Of a stretch of DNA of 64,000 nt, positions 9,830 through 18,204 are shown in pieces. The DNA is from Hyphomicrobiales bacterium (lineage in GTDB: Bacteria > Pseudomonadota > Alphaproteobacteria > Rhizobiales > Rhizobiaceae), in NCBI GenBank assembly GCA_900473185.1, contig UCKU01000005.1, positions 98,232 to 162,231 on the forward strand, written 5' to 3'. The notes below the pieces were generated by a model. That model was given only the letters and a program-made list of their open reading frames with translations, did not search any database and had not been told where the DNA came from. How positions within the stretch are numbered: the first letter of the stretch is position 1; each line of letters opens with the position of its first letter. The position numbers and the translations under genes are program-made.

Positions 9830-10996
9830 TCAGATCGGGCGGGCAATCACGATCTGGCGTGCTTGTTCAAGCTTCGTGCGGGCGGCGGCATAGCGCTCCT
9901 TGTTGCGCTCGCCTTCGGCAACGACCTTGTCGGCGATCGCTCGCAGCCGCTGGGCGGTACCGAGCACGAGGTCGGCATCCGCAAGTCGGGTCTCGCCGGC
10001 TGCCTTGACGGCATTGACCGAAACATCTTCGAGCACTTGTGAGCCATATTGCTGCAGTGAAGCGCGCAACTCGCGCCGCATGGCGTTGATCTGCTGGATC
10101 GACTGCATCTGGAAGAGCGCGTGCAGCCTGATCAGGATCGACTTGATGTCGTTGAATTCGGCATTGGCAGAGGTGACGGTATCCGCGAGTGTCGCAAGAG
10201 CCGCACCCCGCGCAATGCCGATCGAGTCGAGATCCGTCGGCGCCTTGGCGTAAGCCGTTTCAAGAACGAGCACGCGGTTCTGGAAGATATCCAGCTTCTG
10301 CGAGAAGTCGCGTGCCTCCTGAACCTTGAGCGGATCTCCAGAGACCGCTTCTTGCTTCAGCCGTTCGAGATCCCTGCTTGCGTCAGCGATGATGCGACGG
10401 CCGGCCTCGACGAAAACCCCGAGCGAAACGATCGTATCGCGATATCCCTCCGCCAGGGTGCTCATACGCGAGACTTCGAGAATGAGCTTGCCGCTTTCCT
10501 CATCAATCTGGGCTTCCATCGGCTTGATGAGATCGCTGAGCGACTTCGCCTTGCTCTGTAGCATGCCGCGCACTTCATCCGTCACGGCCTTCAACCGTTT
10601 GGCAGGGTCGCCAAGACCGACCGCCATCAGCAGACGTTCGAGAAAGCTTCCCTTCAGCTTCTCTCGGATGCTTGCCTCCAGCTCTTTCAGATCCGCATCC
10701 TTCACACCCTCGCGAATCGTGCGGAAAAGCTCGAAAAGCACCGGCGACTGGGCGTTGGTAATCTGCGAGAGAATAGTATCCAGCTTGGCACCGAAACTGC
10801 TGATGGCTTCCTGGCCGAAGGTAACAAGCGTATGCGGCTCTGCCGTCGCCAACCGATACCGCTCTGCCAGATCGCTGATATCGCCAGCCTTTTCCGGCGG
10901 AAGCACGATGGTCACGACGGCGGGCGGGCCGCCGGCCGCAATCGAGGGCATGAAGTCAGGTTTCGTCTCGAGTGCCGTCGTCTTCGGTTCCGACAT
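9830..10996 (-). CDS. TelA-like toxic anion resistance protein
   Basis: A 388-residue soluble, strongly helical protein of the TelA/KlaA toxic-anion-resistance family (PF05816 type). Recognisable parts include FGQEAISSFGAKLDTILSQ, a predicted coiled-coil stretch around EEVRGMLQSKAKSLSDLIKPMEAQ, and the C-terminal LGTAQRLRAIADKVVAEGERNKERYAAARTKLE. Members are linked genetically to tellurite resistance and co-occur with TerD and VWA genes; the biochemical role is not settled. It is the first gene of the four-gene operon. I place the start at the ATG at 10996 (MSEPKTTALE) with AGAGGA upstream; a longer frame begins at 11038 without a good ribosome site. Confidence 0.85.
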   Translation of the reverse strand: MSEPKTTALETKPDFMPSIAAGGPPAVVTIVLPPEKAGDISDLAERYRLATAEPHTLVTFGQEAISSFGAKLDTILSQITNAQSPVLFELFRTIREGVKDADLKELEASIREKLKGSFLERLLMAVGLGDPAKRLKAVTDEVRGMLQSKAKSLSDLIKPMEAQIDEESGKLILEVSRMSTLAEGYRDTIVSLGVFVEAGRRIIADASRDLERLKQEAVSGDPLKVQEARDFSQKLDIFQNRVLVLETAYAKAPTDLDSIGIARGAALATLADTVTSANAEFNDIKSILIRLHALFQMQSIQQINAMRRELRASLQQYGSQVLEDVSVNAVKAAGETRLADADLVLGTAQRLRAIADKVVAEGERNKERYAAARTKLEQARQIVIARPI

Positions 10997-11329
10997 GCCG
11001 TCAATCCTCTTGGTCCGTCCTCTTAACGATACGGTCAAGCCGCACGAAAATTACGAACACAGGTTGCAGAAATCGGCTGGAATGTAATTCAAGGGATGAC
11101 ACTCGGCAACACGATCCCCAACAATATTGGATGTATTTACCGACACTCCGATATTGTCGCGTTTGAAACTTGAAAGAGCTGGAAAACTTTAAAATCAATT
11201 ATTTAGCCAACTTCCAGTAAACACCGGACTTTTGAACCGCCGCAATTTGGCCACCGCGTGCATCCAAGCGTTGACTTCACGGCCGATCTGGCCGCACAAA
11301 CGTCCGATATTGTTTTCTTCGGGGCAAAA
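10997..11329. other. divergent intergenic region, promoters only
   Basis: About 330 bases between the divergently transcribed Ter-like operon and the glutamine amidotransferase-like gene. The middle part (11040-11220) is AT-rich and should carry both promoters. I see short imperfect dyads around CAATATTGG and CGACACTCCGATATTGTCG at 11124-11160 but no strong operator and no credible small gene. Confidence 0.5.
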
Positions 11330-12109
11330 ATGACGAAACCGATCGTTGCGATTCCCGCCGATATCCGCAGCCTTGATGGCGCAACCTGGCATGCCGTGCA
11401 GCATCAATATGTGCGCGCGGCGCTGAATGCAGCCGGCGTAATGGCCTTCATCATTCCGGCCTTTGAAGAAGGCTATGACATAGATGCCATTCTCGATCGC
11501 GTGGACGGCGTGCTGGTTTCCGGCTCTGCAAGCAATGTGCACCCCTCGCTCTACGGCCACGAAGCCACCGAAGCCGATGGCCCCTTTGATCCCGCCCGCG
11601 ACGCCACGAGCCTGCCGCTGATCCGCCGCGCCATCGACCGGGCTATCCCGCTTCTTGCTATCTGCCGCGGCATTCAGGAGCTGAACGTTGCGCTGGGCGG
11701 CTCGCTTGCGAGCGAAATCCAGGAACAGCCTGGCATCTGGGACCATCGGAAACCCGATGTGAAAGATCGCGACGGCATGTACGCGATCCGCCAGAGCGTC
11801 TTCGTCAAGGAAGGCTCCTGCATCGCCGGTATCATCGGCGCCGGCGAAATTCGCGTCAACTCGCTGCATCGCCAGGCGATCGCCAAGACCGCCCCGCGCC
11901 TGCAGGTCGAAGCTACAGCAGAGGACGGCACGGTCGAAGCCGTCTCCGTAATCGACGCCAAGGCCTTCGCAGTCGGCGTACAGTGGCACCCGGAATACTG
12001 GGCCGAGACCGACAAGCCCTCGAACAAGCTCTTTACCGCTTTCGGCGATGCCGTCAGAGATTACGCCGCCGGCAAATTGCCGCTGCTTCAGGCACAGGCA
12101 ATCGCCTGA
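11330..12109 (+). CDS. class I glutamine amidotransferase-like hydrolase (gamma-glutamyl-GABA hydrolase family)
   Basis: A 259-residue cytoplasmic enzyme of the peptidase C26 / PuuD family, which hydrolyses gamma-glutamyl amide bonds such as gamma-glutamyl-GABA in putrescine breakdown. The nucleophile elbow is LLAICRGIQELN (cysteine in CRG), and the His-Glu pair of the triad is in VQWHPEYW. The SGSASNVHPSLYG stretch near residue 70 is the family's GGxDxxP-like oxyanion region. I start at the ATG at 11330 (MTKPIVAIPADIR); the upstream extension to 11258 does not look like family sequence. No putrescine pathway genes adjoin it, so the exact substrate is uncertain. Confidence 0.85.
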   Translation: MTKPIVAIPADIRSLDGATWHAVQHQYVRAALNAAGVMAFIIPAFEEGYDIDAILDRVDGVLVSGSASNVHPSLYGHEATEADGPFDPARDATSLPLIRRAIDRAIPLLAICRGIQELNVALGGSLASEIQEQPGIWDHRKPDVKDRDGMYAIRQSVFVKEGSCIAGIIGAGEIRVNSLHRQAIAKTAPRLQVEATAEDGTVEAVSVIDAKAFAVGVQWHPEYWAETDKPSNKLFTAFGDAVRDYAAGKLPLLQAQAIA

Positions 12110-12116
12110 AAACAGA

Positions 12117-12144
12117 AAGGCCGCCGGATCGCTCCGACGGCCTT
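12117..12144. terminator. hairpin terminator between convergent genes
   Basis: A 12-base stem with one mismatch (AAGGCCGCCGGA / TCCGACGGCCTT) and a TCGC loop, followed by CTTC. It lies seven bases after the hydrolase stop and just before the end of the convergent aldo/keto reductase gene. Confidence 0.8.
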
Positions 12145-12165
12145 CTTCATCTCTAGCTCAATGGC

Positions 12166-13197
12166 TCAGCGGCCGCCTTCGATCTTGCGGTGACGCTGGT
12201 TGGTGCCATTCGCACCATACGGATATTGCCCCGGCGCCGGCGCGCTGACCTCGTTGAGTTTTGCCGTCTCTTCCGCCGAAAGCACGAATTCCGCCGCAGC
12301 GAGATTGTCGGCGAGCTGTTCAGATGTGCGTGCACCGAGAATGACCGAGGTCACGGCCGGACGCGCGGCCACCCACGAAAGCGCCACCTGCGCCATGCTG
12401 ACGCCGCGTGCCTTGGCGATCTCCTCGACGGTACTGATGATATCCCAGGTCCGCTCCTGTGCGTTGCGGGCAGCATAGGCCTCGCCGCCGCGATTGGGAT
12501 TTTCGCCGAGGCGCGTCGCACCTGTCGGCGTCTCGTCGCGCTTGTATTTGCCAGTCAGCCAGCCACCGCCGAGCGGCGACCAGGGTAGCAGGCCCATGCC
12601 AGCATCCTGGCATGCATCGACGATCTCGAGCTCGATGTCGCGCATCAGCAGGTTATACTGCGGCTGCAGCGTCACTGGGCGCGTATAGCCCTGTGCCTTG
12701 GCGATTTCGGAGGCTTTGGCAATGTGCCAGCCGACATAGTTGGAGAAGCCGTAGTAACCGATCTTGCCCGCGCGAACGGCATCATCGAGGAATCGCAGCG
12801 TCTCCTCGATCGGTGTCAGCGCATCCCAGGCATGCATCTGGTAGAGATCGATATGCTCGACATCGAGGCGACGCAGCGAGTCGTTCAGCGCCTGATTGAG
12901 ATGGCGGCGGGAAAGGCCGATATCGTTCGGTCCGTCACCCATCGGGAAACGGCCCTTCGTGGCGATGACAGCCTGCCTTGCCTGCGCGGGACGCGCCTTC
13001 AGCCAGCGACCGATGATCTCCTCCGATACACCGTTGCTATAGACGTCTGCCGTGTCGATGAAATTGCCGCCCCAGGCAAAATAGTCGTCGAGCATCTTGA
13101 AGGAAGCCGCCTCATCGGATTCCTTCCCGAAAGTCATCGTACCCAGGCAATATGCGGTAACGACGGCCCCGCTGGGGCCGAGCTTGCGATAATCCAT
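12166..13197 (-). CDS. aldo/keto reductase
   Basis: A 343-residue NADP(H)-dependent aldo/keto reductase of the large bacterial group that includes YghZ/YajO-like enzymes. The family tetrad is visible: aspartate and tyrosine in FIDTADVYSNG, lysine in AVIATKG and histidine in DLYQMHAWD. The C-terminal cofactor-binding part includes VTSVILGARTSEQL. The last residues (PGQYPYGANGTNQRHRKIEGG) are a normal variable tail. The ATG at 13197 has AAGGAGG seven bases upstream, a better start than the longer frame from 13269. Substrate cannot be predicted. It is transcribed alone. Confidence 0.92.
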   Translation of the reverse strand: MDYRKLGPSGAVVTAYCLGTMTFGKESDEAASFKMLDDYFAWGGNFIDTADVYSNGVSEEIIGRWLKARPAQARQAVIATKGRFPMGDGPNDIGLSRRHLNQALNDSLRRLDVEHIDLYQMHAWDALTPIEETLRFLDDAVRAGKIGYYGFSNYVGWHIAKASEIAKAQGYTRPVTLQPQYNLLMRDIELEIVDACQDAGMGLLPWSPLGGGWLTGKYKRDETPTGATRLGENPNRGGEAYAARNAQERTWDIISTVEEIAKARGVSMAQVALSWVAARPAVTSVILGARTSEQLADNLAAAEFVLSAEETAKLNEVSAPAPGQYPYGANGTNQRHRKIEGGR

Positions 13198-13460
13198 TTC
13201 TGCCTCCTTCCAGAGGCGCCGGCTGCCCGCGCGAAAAGTCGCCGGGCGGAGCAGACGCTCCCCGATCAAATCGCTATGTGTAAGCTTGAGACGGCGAAAT
13301 GCCGCCGATGAAAATCACGGCCGCTGGGAATGGACGCGACCGGAACCGATCATAACCAATCCTTCCCGGCCGACCAAGTAGGAAACGGGAAAAAGACTAA
13401 GGGCAAAATGGGAACAAGCGAAACACGCCCTCCGCCTTCACGGAAGGAGTGGGCAACGGC

Positions 13461-14417
13461 CTATTGCTTGACCGGGGTTTCCGCGACTGGTGTCACCGGC
13501 TTGCCCTGCTCGAACCACGAGATGAGGTTTTCCGCCACCAGATCCGCCATCGCATTGCGCGTTGGGATGGAGGCCGAGCCGACATGCGGCACCAGCACCG
13601 TATTCGGTGCGGAAAGCAGACCGGCCGGCACGTTCGGCTCGTCATAGAAGACATCGAGGCCGGCGCCACCGATGGTGCCTGCATTGAGCGCAGCAATCAA
13701 CGCCTCCTCATCCATCGTCCAGCCGCGGCCGACATTGACGACGATGCCGTCAGAGCCAAGCGCGGAAAGAACCTCCGCGTTGATCGTCCGGTGCGTCTGC
13801 GGCGTCTTCGGCACGATCGCAATCAGCGTGTCGACAGCCTCGGCAAGCCCCTTCAGCGTCGGGTGATAATCATAGGGCGCATCGGCATGGCGCGAGCGCG
13901 TGTGATAGCTGATCTTCACCTTGAAGGGTTCCAGGCGCTTGGCGATCTCAAGACCGATGCGGCCAAGGCCATAGAGGCCAACATGGCGGCCTTTCAGGGA
14001 AAAGCGCGTCAGCGGATAGGCGGAACCCGGCTTCCACTTGCCGTCCCGCAGCCAGGCCTCAGCCTTCGGTAATTCGCGAATGGCGTTGAGCAGGAGCGCA
14101 ATCGCCGTGTCGGCCACCTCGTCGTTCAGCACATCAGGCGTATTGGTGACGATGATGCCCTTCGAACCTGCAAGCTTGGCATCTATGCCGTCGTAACCCA
14201 CCCCGAAACTGGCGACGATCTCCACATTCGGCAATTGTTCGAACCAGGCGGCCGGGAAAACTCCGCTGAGCGCCACGCCGCGAATACGTTTCGCCGTCTC
14301 TGCATCGAGCTTCAGCGTCTCGTCGCGATCGACGGTTACGACCTCGAAACGATCCTTCAGCTGGGCGAGAACACGATCATGTATCTTCCCGGGAACGAGA
14401 ACGGCAATGCGGGACAT
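13461..14417 (-). CDS. D-isomer-specific 2-hydroxyacid dehydrogenase (glyoxylate/hydroxypyruvate reductase type)
   Basis: A 318-residue NAD(P)-dependent dehydrogenase reducing 2-oxo acids such as hydroxypyruvate or glyoxylate. The Rossmann motif is GLYGLGRIGLEIAKRL. The catalytic arginine, glutamate and histidine are in VNVGRG, DVFYDEP and VLVPHVGSAS. Length and motifs match the GhrB/GyaR group. The ATG at 14417 has GAGGAAAAG upstream. It lies 24 bases downstream of a LacI-family gene on the same strand, suggesting that the regulator controls it together with itself. A weak imperfect hairpin (about 13429-13457) just beyond the stop may terminate transcription. Confidence 0.92.
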   Translation of the reverse strand: MSRIAVLVPGKIHDRVLAQLKDRFEVVTVDRDETLKLDAETAKRIRGVALSGVFPAAWFEQLPNVEIVASFGVGYDGIDAKLAGSKGIIVTNTPDVLNDEVADTAIALLLNAIRELPKAEAWLRDGKWKPGSAYPLTRFSLKGRHVGLYGLGRIGLEIAKRLEPFKVKISYHTRSRHADAPYDYHPTLKGLAEAVDTLIAIVPKTPQTHRTINAEVLSALGSDGIVVNVGRGWTMDEEALIAALNAGTIGGAGLDVFYDEPNVPAGLLSAPNTVLVPHVGSASIPTRNAMADLVAENLISWFEQGKPVTPVAETPVKQ

Positions 14418-14441
14418 GGCTTTTCCTCTTGGCTTCGGCGG

Positions 14442-15464
14442 TCAGGAACGCGGCCGATAAGGGCTTGTGGACTGGCGGATGCGCATTTCCGGCTTGATGA
14501 GATGGATGCCATCAGGCTCATGACTGCCGGCAAGTCGATCAAGTAGGGCGCGGGCGGCAAGACGTCCAACCTCCGTCTGGCCGTTCCAGACGGTGGTCAG
14601 TGCCGGCGTGGCGATCGAAGCCTCCTCCAGATCGTCATAGCCGGTCACCGATATATCGCCGCCGGGCACGAGGCCGGCACGCGCTATGCCGTTCATGAGG
14701 CCGATCGCGACCAGATCGTTCCAGCAGACGGCGGCCGTAGGCTTCTGCGGCAGGGAAAGGAAATGCACCGCCGCCTCGAAACCGCCCTGCTTCGAGCGCG
14801 GGCCAGGAATGCGCAGGTTCGGATCGACCTCGATGCCGGCCTTGCGCAGCGCATTGACATAGCCCTGATAGCGGTCGCGCCCGGTCGAGGTCTGGTCGGT
14901 GCCGCCGATCATCGCGATCGTGCGATGGCCAAGGCCGATCAGGTGGTTGGTGGCGAGCGAAATGCCGTAGCTGTCGTCGCCGCGATAGGTCGGCACATCC
15001 TGGCTGTCCATCGAGCGGGCGACGAGAATGGCCGGCATGCCGTTTTCTTCAGCAAGCTGAATATCCTCCGGCGGCGTGCCGATCGCCGGCGACATAATGA
15101 CCCCGTCACCACCGAGCTGCAGCAGGGTTTCAATGAAAGTCCGCTGCTTCTCGACGGAATCGTAATGATTGGAGAGAATGAAAGTATGGCGGCTGCGATC
15201 GAGTTCGCTTTCGATCGCCTTCAGGATTTCCCCGTAGAACGGGTTCATGATGTCGTGAACGACAACGCCGATAATGCCGGATCGCGACGTGCGTAGGCTG
15301 GCGGCGCGGCGATTGTAGATGTAACCGAGCGCGCGGGCCTGTTCCTTGATCTTCTCGCGAGTATTGCCGGCAACCAGCGGGCTGTCGCGTAAGGCAAGGG
15401 AAACAGTCGCCGTTGATATGCCGAGCGTTTCGGCAATCGTCGAAAGCTTGATCTTCTGAACCAC
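14442..15464 (-). CDS. LacI-family transcriptional regulator
   Basis: A 340-residue repressor-type regulator with an N-terminal LacI helix-turn-helix (KLSTIAETLGISTATVSLALRDSPLVAGNTREKI, hinge YIYNRRAASLRTSRS) and a periplasmic-binding-protein-like sensor domain starting IIGVVVHDIMNPFYGEILKA. The likely start is the GTG at 15464, which has GGAGGAGGA immediately upstream; a longer TTG frame from 15482 would bury that site. It is cotranscribed with the downstream 2-hydroxyacid dehydrogenase gene, so its effector is probably a related hydroxy- or oxo-acid or the sugar acid producing it. Confidence 0.92.
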   Translation of the reverse strand: MVQKIKLSTIAETLGISTATVSLALRDSPLVAGNTREKIKEQARALGYIYNRRAASLRTSRSGIIGVVVHDIMNPFYGEILKAIESELDRSRHTFILSNHYDSVEKQRTFIETLLQLGGDGVIMSPAIGTPPEDIQLAEENGMPAILVARSMDSQDVPTYRGDDSYGISLATNHLIGLGHRTIAMIGGTDQTSTGRDRYQGYVNALRKAGIEVDPNLRIPGPRSKQGGFEAAVHFLSLPQKPTAAVCWNDLVAIGLMNGIARAGLVPGGDISVTGYDDLEEASIATPALTTVWNGQTEVGRLAARALLDRLAGSHEPDGIHLIKPEMRIRQSTSPYRPRS

Positions 15465-15583
15465 GTCTCCTCCTCCAGGCAACGCGTGAAGCTGGTCGAC
15501 GGCTGCCGCAGTGCAGCGACAGCCTTAAAAAGTTTAATTAAAAGATTTAAGCGGCGCAGGCAATTCGCCTTTTGAGGAAATTT

Positions 15584-16093
15584 TCAGTCTTCCTCATCTT
15601 CATCGACATGTATTGCCTCCGCCTGCAGATTGGCGTCGATCGCCTTGAGCAGACGCACTAGATTGCGGATCTCCTTTTCGGAAAAATCGAGCGTCGCCAG
15701 CTTGTCGCAGGAGGAAGCGGCAAGCTCGATTGCCTGTACGCTGCCTCGACCGAGTTCAGTGAGATAGACCTTGGTAAGGCGAGCGTCTTCGGCGTCGGGC
15801 TTGCGTTCAACAAAGCCCTGCGCCTCCATGCGGCCAATGGTGCGGGTCATGGTGGGCGCCTTGACCCCGAGCTTCTGGGCAAGCCCGCCGGCTGTCATGC
15901 CGTCGCTTTCGGAAAGGGAAATGATGACACCGTCCTGGCCGGCATAGAGACCGCTTTCGAGAAGGTTGCGTGACAGGACCGTACGCATGGAGCGGGCCGC
16001 CTGCGTCAGAGCCGGCGAAAGATCGACAAGCGTATACTCGGTCTGGTCCTTCTTTTTCTTGTGCTTCTTGCCGTCCTTATGCTTCTTGCCCAT
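15584..16093 (-). CDS. MarR-family transcriptional regulator with Lys/His-rich N-terminus
   Basis: A 169-residue winged-helix regulator of the MarR family: LSPALTQAARSMRTVLSRN (dimerisation helix), LAQKLGVKAPTMTRTIGRMEAQGFVERKPDAEDARLTKVYLTELG (recognition helix and wing). It is unusual in having a very basic start (MGKKHKDGKKHKKKKDQTE) and a very acidic end (HVDEDEED). Two ATGs lie close together; the second at 16093 has AAAGGG six bases upstream and is preferred. It is divergent from the creatininase-family gene, with 84 bases between them. The basic tail may contact DNA or bind metal; this is inference. Confidence 0.88.
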   Translation of the reverse strand: MGKKHKDGKKHKKKKDQTEYTLVDLSPALTQAARSMRTVLSRNLLESGLYAGQDGVIISLSESDGMTAGGLAQKLGVKAPTMTRTIGRMEAQGFVERKPDAEDARLTKVYLTELGRGSVQAIELAASSCDKLATLDFSEKEIRNLVRLLKAIDANLQAEAIHVDEDEED

Positions 16094-16130
16094 TGCCATC
16101 CCTTTGATCTTTAAGCACTGCCCAGGCTGG

Positions 16131-16162
16131 GTTATGACATTGCCCATCATCTCGTCATAAAC
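16131..16162. promoter_or_regulatory. candidate operator in the MarR/creatininase divergent region
   Basis: The 84-base divergent region contains the inverted pair TTATGAC (16132-16138) and GTCATAA (16154-16160), seven perfect bases per arm with a 15-base spacer, i.e. two helical turns apart. It is well placed for MarR autoregulation and control of the neighbour. The wide spacer makes this tentative. Confidence 0.35.
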
Positions 16163-16177
16163 AAGAGGCAAGGCCTG

Positions 16178-16969
16178 ATGTTAGTTCCGTCGTTCCGTTT
16201 CGAGGACAATGATCCCGCACTTGCTCCAGAGGCGCGGCGCCAGTGGATCGCACTGCTGCCACTCGGCGCACATGAACAGCATGGTCCCCATCTGCCCTTC
16301 GAAACCGACACATTGATTGCGCAAGGCATCGTCAACAGGCTCAAAACCGCCCTTCCGGCCGGTTTGCCCGTCACCGTACTCCCCATCGAATCGGTCGGCT
16401 ACTCCTTAGAGCACATGGATGTTGAAGGAACGAAGACGCTCCCTTTTGATACAGCCGTAAAGCGCTGGCTCGATATCGCTGAAAACCTCTCGAAGCTCGG
16501 TATCCGCAAATTCGTGATGCTGAATGCCCACGGCGGCAACTCGCCGCTGATGACCATCGTCGCCACGGAAGCGCGCGTGCACTTCAACATGCTGGCCGTC
16601 GCCACGAGCTGGACCCGCTTCGGCCTGCCGGAGGGTGTGATCTTGCCGGATGAAAAGGCTATAGACATTCATGGCGGAGATATCGAAACATCTGTCATGC
16701 TGGCGCTCTATCCGGACAGGGTGGATATGGACCAAGCAGCCGATTTCCCTTCCAGCCAGACAGAGTTCGCCCGGCGCTTCAAGCACCTGCGCGCCTACGG
16801 CCCGCATGCTTTCGGCTGGAAGATGTCCGATCTCAACCCGCAAGGCGTTGCAGGCAATGCGAAAAAAGCGACTACAGAAAAGGGCGAAGCGCTGATAGCC
16901 CATGCCGTCAGCGGATTGGTGGAGCTGCTGCAGGATGTCGATGCTTTCGACGCGGAAACGCTGCGATGA
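16178..16969 (+). CDS. creatininase family amidohydrolase
   Basis: A 263-residue cytoplasmic metal-dependent protein of the creatininase/MftE family. Metal-ligand motifs are complete: LLPLGAHEQHGPHLPFETDT (Glu, His and Asp), LNAHGGNSP (His) and DIHGGDIETSVML (His, Glu). Members hydrolyse cyclic amides such as creatinine or formamidopyrimidines, or trim peptides; the substrate here is unknown. The ATG at 16178 follows AAGAGGCAAGG. It is divergent from a MarR-type regulator, which is the obvious candidate to control it. No creatine-pathway genes adjoin it. Confidence 0.9.
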   Translation: MLVPSFRFEDNDPALAPEARRQWIALLPLGAHEQHGPHLPFETDTLIAQGIVNRLKTALPAGLPVTVLPIESVGYSLEHMDVEGTKTLPFDTAVKRWLDIAENLSKLGIRKFVMLNAHGGNSPLMTIVATEARVHFNMLAVATSWTRFGLPEGVILPDEKAIDIHGGDIETSVMLALYPDRVDMDQAADFPSSQTEFARRFKHLRAYGPHAFGWKMSDLNPQGVAGNAKKATTEKGEALIAHAVSGLVELLQDVDAFDAETLR

Positions 16970-16992
16970 AGGCGCGACTTTGCACAGGAAGC

Positions 16993-17011
16993 AATGTGAT
17001 CTTATAACATA
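16993..17011. promoter_or_regulatory. candidate Zur box upstream of the COG0523 GTPase operon
   Basis: AATGTGATCTTATAACATA matches the general proteobacterial Zur operator AATGTTATANTATAACATT at nearly every position (differences are T to G in the left arm, A to C near the centre and the last base). Arms ATGTgAT and ATaACAT are symmetric except at one position. It sits about 100 bases upstream of the GTPase start, a reasonable promoter position. COG0523 GTPases under Zur control are well known. Binding is inferred, not shown. Confidence 0.6.
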
Positions 17012-17112
17012 CAAAACCCTTTGAACTGCCGCTTCCAAGCGCCTATATGAAACCGACCCATTCAGGCCCCGCACTTTGCCCTCGGGGTCAATATCCTACT
17101 TTCGAGGTTCTC

Positions 17113-18204
17113 ATGACCGACGCGATCCAGACACAGCAGAAGCCCATCCCCGTCACCGTGCTCACCGGCTATCTCGGTGCCGGCAAGACGACGCTGCTCA
17201 ACCGCATCCTTTCCGAAAACCACGGCAAGAAATATGCAGTCATCGTCAACGAGTTCGGCGAGATCGGCATCGATAACGACCTGATCGTCGAATCCGACGA
17301 AGAAATCTACGAAATGAACAATGGCTGTGTGTGCTGCACGGTCCGTGGCGACCTGATCCGCGTCGTCGAGGGCCTGATGCGCCGCCCCGGCCGTTTCGAC
17401 GGCATCATCGTCGAAACCACCGGCCTTGCCGATCCGGTTCCGGTTGCCCAAACCTTCTTCATGGACGATGACGTCCGCTCCAAGACCGAACTCGACGCCG
17501 TCGTCGCCCTCGTCGACGCCAAGCATCTGCCGCTGCGCCTGAAGGACAGCCGCGAGGCCGAAGACCAGATCGCCTTCGCCGACGTTGTCATCATCAACAA
17601 GACTGATCTCGTCACGCCGGAAGAACTGGCGCAGATCGAAGACATCGTGAACGCCATCAACCCGGCTGCCCGCGTCTATAAGACGAGCCGTTCCGGCGTA
17701 GACCTCGCCCGCGTTCTGGACCAGGGCGCCTTCAACCTCGAGCGCGCGCTGGAAAACGATCCGCATTTCCTCGAGCACGGCCATGACGATCATGTCTGCG
17801 GCCCGGATTGCGATCATGATCACCATGGTCACGACCACCATCATCACGATCATGACCACGACCATCACCACCATCATCATGGCGAGATGTCGGCCATCCA
17901 TGACATAACGGTTCAGTCCGTTTCGCTGCGCGGCGGCGAGATGAACCCGGAGCGCTTCTTCCCCTGGATCCAGAAGATCACCCAGACGCAAGGCCCGAAC
18001 ATCCTGCGCCTCAAAGGCATCATTGCCTTCAAGGACGACGCCGAGCGTTATGTCGTCCAGGGCGTGCATATGATCATCGAAGGCGACCATCAGCGTCCGT
18101 GGAAGGATGGTGAGAAGCACGAGAGCCGTCTCGTCTTCATCGGCCGTGATCTTGATCGCACAAAGCTCGAAGAATCCTTCAAGGCGTGCGAGGCGACGGC
18201 CTGA
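17113..18204 (+). CDS. COG0523 (CobW/ZNG-like) GTPase metallochaperone
   Basis: A 363-residue G3E-family GTPase. It has a Walker A loop [12 protein letters not shown] (residues 19-30), the metal-binding CxCC motif [12 protein letters not shown] (Cys72, 74, 75), a Walker B/switch region ETTGLADP and NKTDL for guanine recognition. Residues about 220-260 form a very histidine/aspartate-rich loop (repeated HDHH and HHHHHH) followed by the C-terminal CobW_C domain ([19 protein letters not shown]). The His-rich loop and the Zur-like box upstream suggest a zinc allocation role during zinc scarcity. I start at ATG 17113 ([10 protein letters not shown]). The stop shares one base with the next ATG, so the WD40 gene is coupled. 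Confidence 0.92.
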   Translation: MTDAIQTQQKPIPVTVLTGYLGAGKTTLLNRILSENHGKKYAVIVNEFGEIGIDNDLIVESDEEIYEMNNGCVCCTVRGDLIRVVEGLMRRPGRFDGIIVETTGLADPVPVAQTFFMDDDVRSKTELDAVVALVDAKHLPLRLKDSREAEDQIAFADVVIINKTDLVTPEELAQIEDIVNAINPAARVYKTSRSGVDLARVLDQGAFNLERALENDPHFLEHGHDDHVCGPDCDHDHHGHDHHHHDHDHDHHHHHHGEMSAIHDITVQSVSLRGGEMNPERFFPWIQKITQTQGPNILRLKGIIAFKDDAERYVVQGVHMIIEGDHQRPWKDGEKHESRLVFIGRDLDRTKLEESFKACEATA

